Source: an uncultured Clostridia bacterium (lineage in GTDB: Bacteria; Bacillota; Clostridia; Peptostreptococcales; Anaerovoracaceae). From it: 64,000 nucleotides of DNA. The notes below the pieces were generated by a model that had not been told where the DNA came from, did not search any database, and saw only the letters and a list, made by a program, of their open reading frames with translations. The stretch lies in the NCBI GenBank assembly GCA_945830395.1, contig CALZYE010000007.1, forward strand, positions 1-64,000. The letters are read 5' to 3'. This document shows positions 8,969 to 16,769 of this stretch, piece by piece; the first letter of the stretch is position 1; every line of letters begins with the position of its first letter. A program made the translations under genes and the position numbers.

Positions 8969-9057
8969 TTTTTCTCCCGTTTCCTATAGGCTCATTCAAC
9001 TTCTAAAAGATTCAGCCGCAGCAAGTTGATTTCAATGCCGCTTCTGTAATCTGCAAA

Positions 9058-9087
9058 TGTGATTCCGCCCTGCAAGGCGGAATCACA
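9058..9087 (-). terminator. Hairpin between metK and lysC
   Basis: TGTGATTCCGCC pairs with GGCGGAATCACA, a perfect 12-bp inverted repeat just behind the metK stop. The following T-run is weak, so it could also be an RNA stability element. Confidence 0.6.
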
Positions 9088-9103
9088 CAAGTTTCTCAAA
9101 TGC

Positions 9104-10282
9104 CTATAATTCTTTCTTTAGCTCCTCAACCTTGTCCAACTTCTCCCATGGAAGCTGTATATCAGTTCTTCCAAAGTGTCCATAGGCAGCTGTCTGTCTG
9201 TAAATCGGTCTTCTTAAGTCCAAATCTCTAATTATGGCTGCGGGACGAAGGTCAAAATGTTTATTTACGATTTCTGCGATTTCTTCGTCTGATTTCTTTC
9301 CGGTTCCGAAGGTGTCCACCATTACAGATACCGGCTTTGCAACGCCGATTGCATAGGCAAGCTGTATTTCCAGCTTATCTGCAAAGCCAGCCGCAACCAG
9401 ATTCTTTGCCGCATACCTTGCCGCGTAAGTTGCGGAACGGTCTACTTTTGTAGGATCCTTTCCCGAGAACGCCCCGCCTCCGTGGTGAGCGGCGCCTCCG
9501 TAGGTATCTACAATAATCTTTCTGCCCGTCAATCCCGAATCTCCGTGAGGTCCGCCTATTACAAATCTTCCGGTAGGGTTTACGAAATACTTTGTTTCAT
9601 CATCCAGAAGCTCGGAAGGAACTATCGGCTTAACAACATACTCTATCAAATCCCTCTTAATCTGTTCCTGCGTTACATCAGGATCATGCTGTGTCGAGAT
9701 TAAAACGGTGTCAATCCTCTTCACTTCATCTCCGTCGTATTCCACCGTAACCTGGGTCTTGCCGTCAGGTCTAAGATAAGTCAGGGTTCCTTCTTTTCTC
9801 ACCTTGGTTAACTGCAGCGCAAGTCTGTGTGCCATAGCTATAGGCAGCGGCATCAATTCCTCAGTTTCGTTGCAGGCATATCCGAACATAAGTCCCTGAT
9901 CCCCTGCACCCAGCGCCTCAATCTCATCGTCCATGGTTCCTTCCTTGCTCTCAAGCGCCTCGTTTACTCCCATGGCAATATCTCCGGACTGTTCGTCGAT
10001 AGCGCTTAAAACCGCGCAGGTCGATGCATCAAATCCATATTCTCCTTTGTCATAGCCGATGTCTTTGATAACGCCTCTGACAATCTTGGGAATATCCACA
10101 TAGCAATTTGTGCTGATTTCTCCCATAACCATCGCATAGCCCGTAGTTGTAGTTGTTTCGCAGGCAACACGACCATTGGGATCCTGTTCCATAATAGCAT
10201 CCAGTATAGCATCTGAAATCTGGTCACACATCTTGTCAGGATGCCCCTCAGTTACTGATTCTGATGTAAATAGTCTTTTCAT
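9104..10282 (-). CDS. metK: S-adenosylmethionine synthetase
   Basis: This 392-aa enzyme makes S-adenosylmethionine from methionine and [24 protein letters not shown] at the start, [12 protein letters not shown] near residue 115 and the glycine-rich [17 protein letters not shown] loop are standard. ATG 10282 was chosen because GGAG lies six bases upstream and the family begins at this point; an in-frame ATG at 10300 overlaps the riboswitch terminator tail. Expression is predicted to be switched off by SAM through the upstream riboswitch. Confidence 0.96.
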   Translation of the reverse strand: MKRLFTSESVTEGHPDKMCDQISDAILDAIMEQDPNGRVACETTTTTGYAMVMGEISTNCYVDIPKIVRGVIKDIGYDKGEYGFDASTCAVLSAIDEQSGDIAMGVNEALESKEGTMDDEIEALGAGDQGLMFGYACNETEELMPLPIAMAHRLALQLTKVRKEGTLTYLRPDGKTQVTVEYDGDEVKRIDTVLISTQHDPDVTQEQIKRDLIEYVVKPIVPSELLDDETKYFVNPTGRFVIGGPHGDSGLTGRKIIVDTYGGAAHHGGGAFSGKDPTKVDRSATYAARYAAKNLVAAGFADKLEIQLAYAIGVAKPVSVMVDTFGTGKKSDEEIAEIVNKHFDLRPAAIIRDLDLRRPIYRQTAAYGHFGRTDIQLPWEKLDKVEELKKEL

Positions 10283-10308
10283 TTCTCTCTCCTTTTTCAT
10301 TTCATATA

Positions 10309-10504
10309 AGAAAAAATGCCTTTTCTATAGAAAGAAAAGGCATGGTTTACAAGTTTGTGCAACGCATTCCTCATCTTTCAGAACTAACTTCTGTAGGATG
10401 TAGCACCTTGTACAGAATTCTGCGAAGAACCGGAGTCATCCGTCAAAATCCCACCAGGTTGCCGGGCATCACAGGGCCTATTCCCTCCGCCGCTCTCGAT
10501 AAGG
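10309..10504 (-). promoter_or_regulatory. SAM-I (S-box) riboswitch with terminator
   Basis: On the minus strand the aptamer begins CTTATCGAGAG (10503-10493) and continues with the S-box blocks GGCGGAGGGA, GGCCCTGTGATGCCCGGCAACC (in two conserved pieces) and GGTGCTA. It closes with GATGAG (10375-10370) pairing the first strand. The expression platform is a hairpin ATGCC...GGCAT at 10316-10343 with a T-run at 10316-10311 that would terminate transcription before metK when SAM is bound. Confidence 0.95.
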
Positions 10505-10516
10505 ATATATACACAT

Positions 10517-10544
10517 ATTATACTGTTATTAAAAGTAAAGTCAA
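10517..10544 (-). promoter_or_regulatory. metK promoter
   Basis: TTGACT (10544-10539) and TATAAT (10522-10517) on the minus strand are separated by 16 bases. Transcription would begin just before the riboswitch aptamer. Confidence 0.75.
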
Positions 10545-10561
10545 TGGTTTGGGGTAAAAAT

Positions 10562-10624
10562 AATTTACATTATACAGGTCTTGTGATTCAGATGAAAAGC
10601 AATTTACATTATACAAGTCTTGTG
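10562..10624. repeat. 24-bp direct repeat spanning the ABC-F stop codon
   Basis: Positions 10562-10585 and 10601-10624 match in 23 of 24 bases. The second copy includes the last codons and stop of the ABC-F gene. Each copy contains the near-palindrome ACAAGACTTGT or ACAAGACCTGT. Confidence 0.8.
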
Positions 10625-12165
10625 GTCCACTTAGACAGATCCCAAACATCTGTGGCTATGTCCTGATAAAACTCCGGCTCGTGACAAACCATCAAAATGC
10701 TTCCCTTGTACTGCTGAAGTGCTCTCTTAAGTTCCGCCTTAGCCTCTGCATCAAGGTGGTTTGTAGGCTCGTCCAAAACCAAAAGGTTTGAGGCTCTGTT
10801 TATTAATTTGCACAATCTCACCTTTGCCTGCTCACCGCCGGACAGAACCATCACCTTGCTCTCTATGTGCTTTGCCAGAAGTCCGCATTTACTGAGAGCC
10901 GACCGAACCTCATACTGGGTAAATGCGGGAAACTCCTGCCAGATCTCATCTATACAGCTATTTCTGCCGTCACCGGACATTTCCTGTTCAAAATATCCTA
11001 TTTCAAGCAAATCCCCCTTTACAGACTCCCCTGAAACAACAGGAACAAGTCCCAGCAGGCTCTTAAGCAAAGTGGTCTTTCCGATTCCGTTGGCGCCTTC
11101 GATAACTATTTTCTGTTTTCTCTCCATGTACAAATTCAAGGGTTTGCTCAGAGGTTCATCATAGCCGATTACCAAATCCTTTGTTTCAAATATTACCTTG
11201 CCGCTCAACCTTCCCTCTTTAAAATTGAACTCAGGCTTGGGTTTCTCCGAAGGCCTTTCAATAATCTGCATACTGTCCAGCTTTTTCTGCCTGGACATAG
11301 CCATATTTCTTGTGGCAACCCTGCTCTTATTTCTGGCAACAAAGTCCTTAAGGTCTGCAATCTCCGCCTGCTGTCTTTTGTATGCCGCCTCCTGCTGTGC
11401 CTGCTGCATCTCAAAGGTCTCCCTAAACTTGTCGTAGTCTCCTGCATATCGTTTCAAATCGCCATCGTACATGTGGTATATGATGTTGACCACGCTGTTC
11501 ATAAAAGGAATGTCGTGACTTATAAGGATAAATGCGTTCTCATACTCCTGCAAATATCTCTGAAGCCATGCAATATGCTCCTTATCCAGATAGTTCGTAG
11601 GCTCGTCCAGCAAAAGTATATCAGGTTTTGCGAGAAGAAGTTTTGCCAGCAAAATCTTTGTTCTCTGCCCTCCCGACAGCTCGGAAACATCCTTTTCAAG
11701 CCCTATGTCCATGAGGCCGAGAGCCCTTGAAACTTCTTCAATTTTAACATCTATGGTATAGAAATCGTGTGCCATTAAAAGATCCTGCAAAACACTTGCT
11801 TCTTCCATCATCTCTTCCATATCACGGAGATTTGCGCTTACCATTTCCTCGTAAATAGAGTTCATCTTTTTTTCCATGTCAAAGAGGTAGTCAAAAGCCT
11901 GAGCAAGGGCTTCCCTTACAGTCATACCCGGTTTCAAAACGGCATGCTGATCCATGTAGCCCACATTCACATTCTTCGCCCACATAACATTTCCTTCATC
12001 CGGCTGCAGCTTCCCCGTTATTATATTCATAAAAGTGGACTTGCCCTCGCCGTTTGCGCCTACAAGTCCAATATGTTCTCCCTTTAAAAGTCTAAAAGAA
12101 ACATCCTCGAAAATCGCTCTGTCACCAAAACCGTGTGAAAGATTCTTAACTGTCATTATACTCAT
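10609..12165 (-). CDS. ABC-F family ATPase
   Basis: This 518-aa soluble protein has two ATP-binding cassettes and no membrane segments. The first cassette has GANGEGKST and LSGGQRTKILLA with DEPTNYLD; the second has GANGIGKTTL and LSGGEQAKVRL with DEPTNHLD. The two are joined by a charged linker (QQAQQEAAYKRQQAE region). ABC-F proteins act on the ribosome as translation factors, and some give antibiotic resistance; which subgroup this is cannot be fixed by eye. ATG 12165 was chosen for an AGGAG eight bases upstream; a longer in-frame extension to 12279 lacks such a site. The stop lies within a near-perfect repeat. Confidence 0.9.
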   Translation of the reverse strand: MSIMTVKNLSHGFGDRAIFEDVSFRLLKGEHIGLVGANGEGKSTFMNIITGKLQPDEGNVMWAKNVNVGYMDQHAVLKPGMTVREALAQAFDYLFDMEKKMNSIYEEMVSANLRDMEEMMEEASVLQDLLMAHDFYTIDVKIEEVSRALGLMDIGLEKDVSELSGGQRTKILLAKLLLAKPDILLLDEPTNYLDKEHIAWLQRYLQEYENAFILISHDIPFMNSVVNIIYHMYDGDLKRYAGDYDKFRETFEMQQAQQEAAYKRQQAEIADLKDFVARNKSRVATRNMAMSRQKKLDSMQIIERPSEKPKPEFNFKEGRLSGKVIFETKDLVIGYDEPLSKPLNLYMERKQKIVIEGANGIGKTTLLKSLLGLVPVVSGESVKGDLLEIGYFEQEMSGDGRNSCIDEIWQEFPAFTQYEVRSALSKCGLLAKHIESKVMVLSGGEQAKVRLCKLINRASNLLVLDEPTNHLDAEAKAELKRALQQYKGSILMVCHEPEFYQDIATDVWDLSKWTTRLV

Positions 12166-12308
12166 TAAATCTGCTCCTGTTGCCAATAGTCTTGGAATAT
12201 TAATCATCATATAGAATACCATATCTTTGCGGAGTTTCAAAACACAATCGTCATTTTTTGCGATAAAATCCCTATGCAATGCAAGATAGTTTTATCCCTC
12301 ATACTGTG

Positions 12309-12314
12309 GTATAA
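12309..12314 (+). promoter_or_regulatory. -10 element ahead of the unknown 406-aa gene
   Basis: TATAAT occurs 30 bases before the ATG at 12344. The -35 region is weak, and GTGAGGTAG provides the ribosome site. Confidence 0.45.
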
Positions 12315-12343
12315 TTTCCCTATAAAATATATGTGAGGTAGAA

Positions 12344-13564
12344 ATGAACAGAAACATTTTTAAAGTTATAGAAGGCGGCATGTCAGGAAAATCCACCCCA
12401 AATGGCGAAAACTTCAAATCGGCATGGGTAACCGACACTCGCCTTATGGGAGTTCTCTGTGTGGGAATAACCTGGGAGGGCAGAGAGTCTGTCTTTAATC
12501 AGTTTTTTTACTATGATGCTGAGGAATTCGGCTTTGAAAGATACGAATCCATCAGCCACCCCGTAAGTACCGCTGATAACGATAACATAGGCATAACCGC
12601 AAGGCAGATTCTCACAGACACGGAAAACTCCTTAATCGGAGGACTTGGCGGAACAAAGGTGGACATTTCTTTCCATGAGGCCGTATATTTGGTAAAGAAC
12701 TTCATAAAGTTCAATAAGGATAACGGCATTCCGCTGCCGGATAACTCCTCCGACTACATTTTTATAACCCGGTTGGAGGCGTTCCTCACACCGCGGCAAG
12801 AACACTCTTTGTTTGAGAAATGCTGCGTCGAACTTGCAAATTTCAATTCCCTTGCCAACTATTTTCTGATGCGGTGCATAGGACGGGATTTTGATGCGGC
12901 AAAATTTCTGGCTCTGCCGGAGGTTAAGGTTGACATCTTCCCTGAGTTTTCCTATGGAACTTTTTACAACAACAAGGTCAAGCTCTCAAGGGAAAAAGAC
13001 AGGGCATTTTGCAGATCACTCATAGAAGTGGGAAATCAATACTACATCCTTTCCACCGAGCTTTCTTTTAAAGGAATGAAAGTTTCCGATTATATTTGTA
13101 CAGGGCTTCTTCCCATCACGGAAAGGGAAGCCTATCTTCAGCTCTCTCATTCTGAGTTTATAATGACCTATAAGTACGATGGAGATCCGGAAGACTTTAG
13201 CCGCTCTGCCACGAGGCTGACCAAACGGGCAATGATTCACAACGAGCATGGAGGCCTTACCTTTATGCTCTATCACCCGAACAACAGTCACTTGGATTTG
13301 CCTGATTATTATCTGTACAATGATCTTCTCGGCATATATCACATGGGGGAGGACAATGAGTTTTTGGCAGCTTCCGCCACCCTTCGCGGCATAAGGAGAC
13401 TGGAGCTTGACATCAACACATCACCTGTAAAAAAGAAATTGACCCTGCAGGGTAATTATGAGTTTAACGAACCGGTACTTTTGCAATATTTAGAAAGCGA
13501 TTTTACAAATTTCGAGGAGTATATAAATGCGATTTCGGTGGAGGGACAGTATCCAAATCCATGA
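12344..13564 (+). CDS. Uncharacterised 406-aa protein
   Basis: I do not recognise this family. The protein appears soluble, with no signal peptide and no long hydrophobic segment. It has an N-terminal GGMSGKSTPNGENF stretch that only superficially resembles a P-loop (no GxxxxGK[ST] spacing). Aromatic residues are frequent in the C-terminal half (YHPNNSHLDLPDYYLYND). It stands alone between the divergent ABC-F gene and a DnaA-box-rich gap. Codon use and Shine-Dalgarno look like those of its neighbours, so it is a real gene. No function is proposed. Confidence 0.8.
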   Translation: MNRNIFKVIEGGMSGKSTPNGENFKSAWVTDTRLMGVLCVGITWEGRESVFNQFFYYDAEEFGFERYESISHPVSTADNDNIGITARQILTDTENSLIGGLGGTKVDISFHEAVYLVKNFIKFNKDNGIPLPDNSSDYIFITRLEAFLTPRQEHSLFEKCCVELANFNSLANYFLMRCIGRDFDAAKFLALPEVKVDIFPEFSYGTFYNNKVKLSREKDRAFCRSLIEVGNQYYILSTELSFKGMKVSDYICTGLLPITEREAYLQLSHSEFIMTYKYDGDPEDFSRSATRLTKRAMIHNEHGGLTFMLYHPNNSHLDLPDYYLYNDLLGIYHMGEDNEFLAASATLRGIRRLELDINTSPVKKKLTLQGNYEFNEPVLLQYLESDFTNFEEYINAISVEGQYPNP

Positions 13565-13886
13565 ATTAAAATACCGACACGGACTTTGACCGTAAAGGGA
13601 TTTCCGACAAAGTATTTTTTTCGTTCATAGCATTATGTAAACCAATGTTCGCAAAATGCCGCCAAATTGTTAACATTCCTCAAGTGTGAATTTTACCCGA
13701 TTAATCGACTTTTCCACAAATAAAAGCAGAATTGTATACAATTTTATCAACATCGGCATGTGGATAACCTCGTTCGCTATAACCCTTGTAATTTCAATAT
13801 TGAACAGATTTTTTTAATGTTGTCAATAGCAGTTTATCCACATATTTTGTTCGCTTCATATAATTATTTTTTTCGTTTTAGGAGGC
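13565..13886. promoter_or_regulatory. AT-rich gap with clustered DnaA-box-like sites
   Basis: This 322-bp gene-free stretch holds two exact TTATCCACA boxes: one on the minus strand at 13759-13767 and one on the plus strand at 13834-13842. It also has the near-boxes TTTTCCACA (13710-13718) and TTATCAACA (13744-13752). Between and around them the DNA is rich in A and T. No dnaA or dnaN gene is adjacent. It may be a DnaA-controlled promoter region or a DnaA-titrating site; being the chromosomal origin is less likely. Confidence 0.55.
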
Positions 13887-15137
13887 ATGATGATAACTAA
13901 TAAAATTTTTCAAAAAGACCCTTACCTAAGAACCTTGGAATCAAGCGTTTTATCGTCAAATTGCGATGAAGAAAAAGCGGAAGTAATCCTTACAGATACC
14001 ATTTTCTTTCCCACAGGAGGCGGTCAAAGCTGCGATAAGGGCTTTATAATTTTCGATGAAAATAAATACCCTGTCATAGATGTTTATGAAAAAGACCGTG
14101 AGGTAATTCATGTTATCGCAAGGGAAAAGGCTTCCTCAAGGTGGCCTTGTCAGGGTTCCGAAGTGAAAATGGAGATAGACTGGAAGCACAGGTTTGATAA
14201 TATGCAGAGGCACTGCGGCGAGCACATACTCTCCGGTGTAATGTTCAAACTCTTCCAGGGAATAAACAAGGGATTTCACATGGGAGATGATTATATAACC
14301 ATCGACATAGATTTGAGCCAATCCGAAAAATATTCGGTGCTTACATGGGAAATGGCGGAAGAGGCGGAGCTGGCGGCAAATAGTGTAATTTGGAAGGGAG
14401 CGCCCGTCCACACAGACTACTTTGAAACAAAGGAGCCTGCATCGAAACTGCCTCTGAGAAAGCCTCTTGCACTTGAGCGTGATATTTCGATAGTTACAAT
14501 CGGTGATGCTTCATCTCCCGATGACTGCGTTGCATGCTGCGGAACGCATCCGCGCTCTGCAAGCGAGGTAGGGCTTATCAAAATCTATAAGATTGAGCCT
14601 AACAAAGGCATGAGCCGAATATATCTGGAAGCGGGGGAGCGTGCCCTCAGAGGTTATCAGAAACAGTTTAACACTCTCTATGATATGAGCCTGCGCCTGT
14701 CTGCGGGAATCTCAGATATAACCGCCAAGTGCGATGCCAAAATCTCTCACATGGAGGATTTGAAAAATCAACTTAACCATTTCCGAAACATCACCATCAA
14801 TGCAGAAATAGAGAAAATTCTTCAAAATTCAGCCAAACTTATCATCAGAGAATATGATGATTTTTCGGTTGATGATCTGCTGAATATGTCGAAAAAGCTT
14901 GAACCTCGCTGTAACGGGCTTATAGTTCTGATATGCAGGCCCCACAAAACCGTTCTCCTCGTTTCCTGCGGAAATGAAGGATTTAACTGCGCCGGTATTG
15001 CAAAGAGCTTAGGCAGCGAATGCGGCGGCAAAGGCGGCGGAAAACCGTCTTCTGCCAGACTTTTCTTCCGGGAAAAATCTGATATGGAGAAGTTCAAAAC
15101 AGCCCTCAAGTCCGAATTTCAGACATCAGGGTTATAA
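13887..15137 (+). CDS. AlaX-type alanyl-tRNA editing protein with DHHA1 domain
   Basis: This 416-aa protein resembles the editing and C-terminal parts of AlaRS and should hydrolyse mischarged Ser- or Gly-tRNA(Ala). The editing domain shows FPTGGGQ at 41-47, HCGEH (His109, His113) and CVACCGTH with the zinc-site Cys and His221. The C-terminal region from about 330, with GGKGGGKPSSA near residue 384, is DHHA1. A central helix-rich linker near 270-310 joins them, as in long AlaX (AlaX-L). AGGAGG is very close to two consecutive ATGs (13887 and 13890), and the second may be used. Confidence 0.88.
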   Translation: MMITNKIFQKDPYLRTLESSVLSSNCDEEKAEVILTDTIFFPTGGGQSCDKGFIIFDENKYPVIDVYEKDREVIHVIAREKASSRWPCQGSEVKMEIDWKHRFDNMQRHCGEHILSGVMFKLFQGINKGFHMGDDYITIDIDLSQSEKYSVLTWEMAEEAELAANSVIWKGAPVHTDYFETKEPASKLPLRKPLALERDISIVTIGDASSPDDCVACCGTHPRSASEVGLIKIYKIEPNKGMSRIYLEAGERALRGYQKQFNTLYDMSLRLSAGISDITAKCDAKISHMEDLKNQLNHFRNITINAEIEKILQNSAKLIIREYDDFSVDDLLNMSKKLEPRCNGLIVLICRPHKTVLLVSCGNEGFNCAGIAKSLGSECGGKGGGKPSSARLFFREKSDMEKFKTALKSEFQTSGL

Positions 15138-15176
15138 GCAAAGCATAATAAAATATATGAAAAGTGAAACTAAAAA

Positions 15177-15201
15177 GCCCCCATCCTTATCCGATGGGGG
15201 C
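15177..15201 (-). terminator. Terminator of tuf (shared with the alaX gene)
   Basis: GCCCCCATC pairs with GATGGGGGC. A T-run (TTTTTAG) follows on the minus strand, so it serves tuf best. It lies between two convergent genes. Confidence 0.85.
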
Positions 15202-15265
15202 ATCTCATTTCTACAAGGCTATATAAAAATCTTCTCATCATGCAGCAGATACTAACTGCAAAGTC

Positions 15266-16459
15266 CTACTCGATGATTTCCGTTACTACTCCTGAACCTA
15301 CTGTTCTTCCGCCTTCTCTGATTGCAAATCTCAAGCCTTCTTCGATTGCAATAGGTGTTATCAGGCTGATGTTCATTACAACATTGTCTCCTGGCATGCA
15401 CATCTCTGTTCCTTCCGGCAGCTGCAAATCTCCTGTTACATCTGTCGTTCTGAAATAGAACTGCGGTCTGTATCCGTTGAAGAACGGTGTATGTCTTCCT
15501 CCTTCTTCCTTCTTCAGTACATATACCTGTCCCTTGAACTTTGTATGAGGATTGATTGTTCCCGGTGCCGCAAGTACCTGTCCTCTCTGGATCTCCGTTC
15601 TCTGTACTCCTCTCAGAAGTGCTCCGATGTTATCTCCGGTCTCCGCCTCATCAAGAAGCTTTCTGAACATCTCTACTCCCGTTACTACTACCTTTCTTCT
15701 CTCTTCGCTCATTCCTACGATTTCTACTTCATCGCCTACCTTCAGCACTCCTCTTTCAACTCTTCCGGTTGCTACTGTTCCGCGGCCTGTAATTGAGAAT
15801 ACATCCTCTACAGGCATCAGGAATGGCTTATCGTTATCTCTTTCAGGCTCAGGGATATAGCTGTCTACTTCCTCCATAAGCTCTACTATCTTCTCTGCCC
15901 ATTCTCCGCTTGGATCTTCCAGTGCCTTCAGCGCTGATCCTCTTACTATCGGCGTATCATCTCCCGGAAATTCATACTCGCTCAGAAGTTCTCTTACTTC
16001 CATTTCCACCAAATCAAGCAGCTCTTCGTCATCTACCATGTCGCACTTATTCAAAAATACGATAATATATGGCACTCCTACCTGTCTTGACAGCAGGATG
16101 TGTTCTCTTGTCTGAGGCATAGGTCCGTCTGTTGCCGCACAAACAAGAATTGCTCCGTCCATCTGTGCCGCTCCTGTAATCATGTTCTTTACATAGTCTG
16201 CATGGCCGGGGCAGTCTACATGGGCGTAGTGTCTGTTTGGGGTTTCATACTCTACATGGGCTGAGGATATTGTGATTCCTCTTTCCTTTTCTTCCGGTGC
16301 TTTGTCAATCTGGTCAAAGTCTACATTTGCTCCCAAATTGTACTTTGCGTGCAGTACCTTTGTGATTGCCGCTGTAAGTGTTGTCTTTCCGTGGTCTACA
16401 TGTCCTATTGTTCCAATGTTAATATGTGGCTTGGTTCTTTCATATTTCTGTTTTGCCAT
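15266..16459 (-). CDS. tuf: Elongation factor Tu
   Basis: This 397-aa GTPase brings aminoacyl-tRNA to the ribosome. The G1 box [11 protein letters not shown], the [12 protein letters not shown] block and NKCD are all intact, and the protein ends ...[10 protein letters not shown] as is usual. Codon use is strongly biased, as expected of a very highly expressed gene. A tRNA-Thr gene lies just upstream on the same strand, a conserved bacterial arrangement, and both may be read from the promoter at 16602-16630. Confidence 0.98.
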   Translation of the reverse strand: MAKQKYERTKPHINIGTIGHVDHGKTTLTAAITKVLHAKYNLGANVDFDQIDKAPEEKERGITISSAHVEYETPNRHYAHVDCPGHADYVKNMITGAAQMDGAILVCAATDGPMPQTREHILLSRQVGVPYIIVFLNKCDMVDDEELLDLVEMEVRELLSEYEFPGDDTPIVRGSALKALEDPSGEWAEKIVELMEEVDSYIPEPERDNDKPFLMPVEDVFSITGRGTVATGRVERGVLKVGDEVEIVGMSEERRKVVVTGVEMFRKLLDEAETGDNIGALLRGVQRTEIQRGQVLAAPGTINPHTKFKGQVYVLKKEEGGRHTPFFNGYRPQFYFRTTDVTGDLQLPEGTEMCMPGDNVVMNISLITPIAIEEGLRFAIREGGRTVGSGVVTEIIE

Positions 16460-16508
16460 TTGACTACTCCTTTTTAATAAAATAGTTTTTTTAATAGTTT
16501 TTTAAAAT

Positions 16509-16585
16509 TGGAGCTGTTGAGCAGATTTGAACTGCCGAACCTCATCCTTACCAAGGATGCGCTCTACCGACTGAGCTACAACAGC
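16509..16585 (-). tRNA. tRNA-Thr (anticodon GGT)
   Basis: The 77-nt cloverleaf runs from G at 16585. The acceptor arms are GCTGTTG and CAACAGC, positions 8-9 are TA, and the D-arm is GCTC...GAGC. The anticodon stem CATCC/GGATG encloses TTGGTAA, with anticodon GGT. The T-loop is TTCAAAT and the CCA is encoded. It sits directly upstream of tuf. Confidence 0.97.
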
Positions 16586-16601
16586 CTAAAACAGTACTTT
16601 T

Positions 16602-16630
16602 ACTCTACTATAAATCATTACAAATGTCAA
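16602..16630 (-). promoter_or_regulatory. Promoter of tRNA-Thr and probably tuf
   Basis: TTGACA (16630-16625) and TAGAGT (16607-16602) on the minus strand are 17 bases apart, about 16 nt before the tRNA 5' end. Confidence 0.75.
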
Positions 16631-16769
16631 TTAAATTAATCATTTTTGTAAAAGTTATGCCGCAGTTCTTGTACGCGATAAAAAACAAACAGCTTAGCCT
16701 TTCTATATTTTAAAATCCTTTAGTCTTTGGTATAATACATGCTGTGACTAAATAAACGGAGGAAAATTT

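Noticed and set aside
13565..13886. Possible chromosomal origin oriC
   Set aside because: DnaA-box-like sites are present, but dnaA, dnaN, recF or rpmH are absent on both sides and gene strands do not switch around the site, so I kept only a neutral DnaA-box call.
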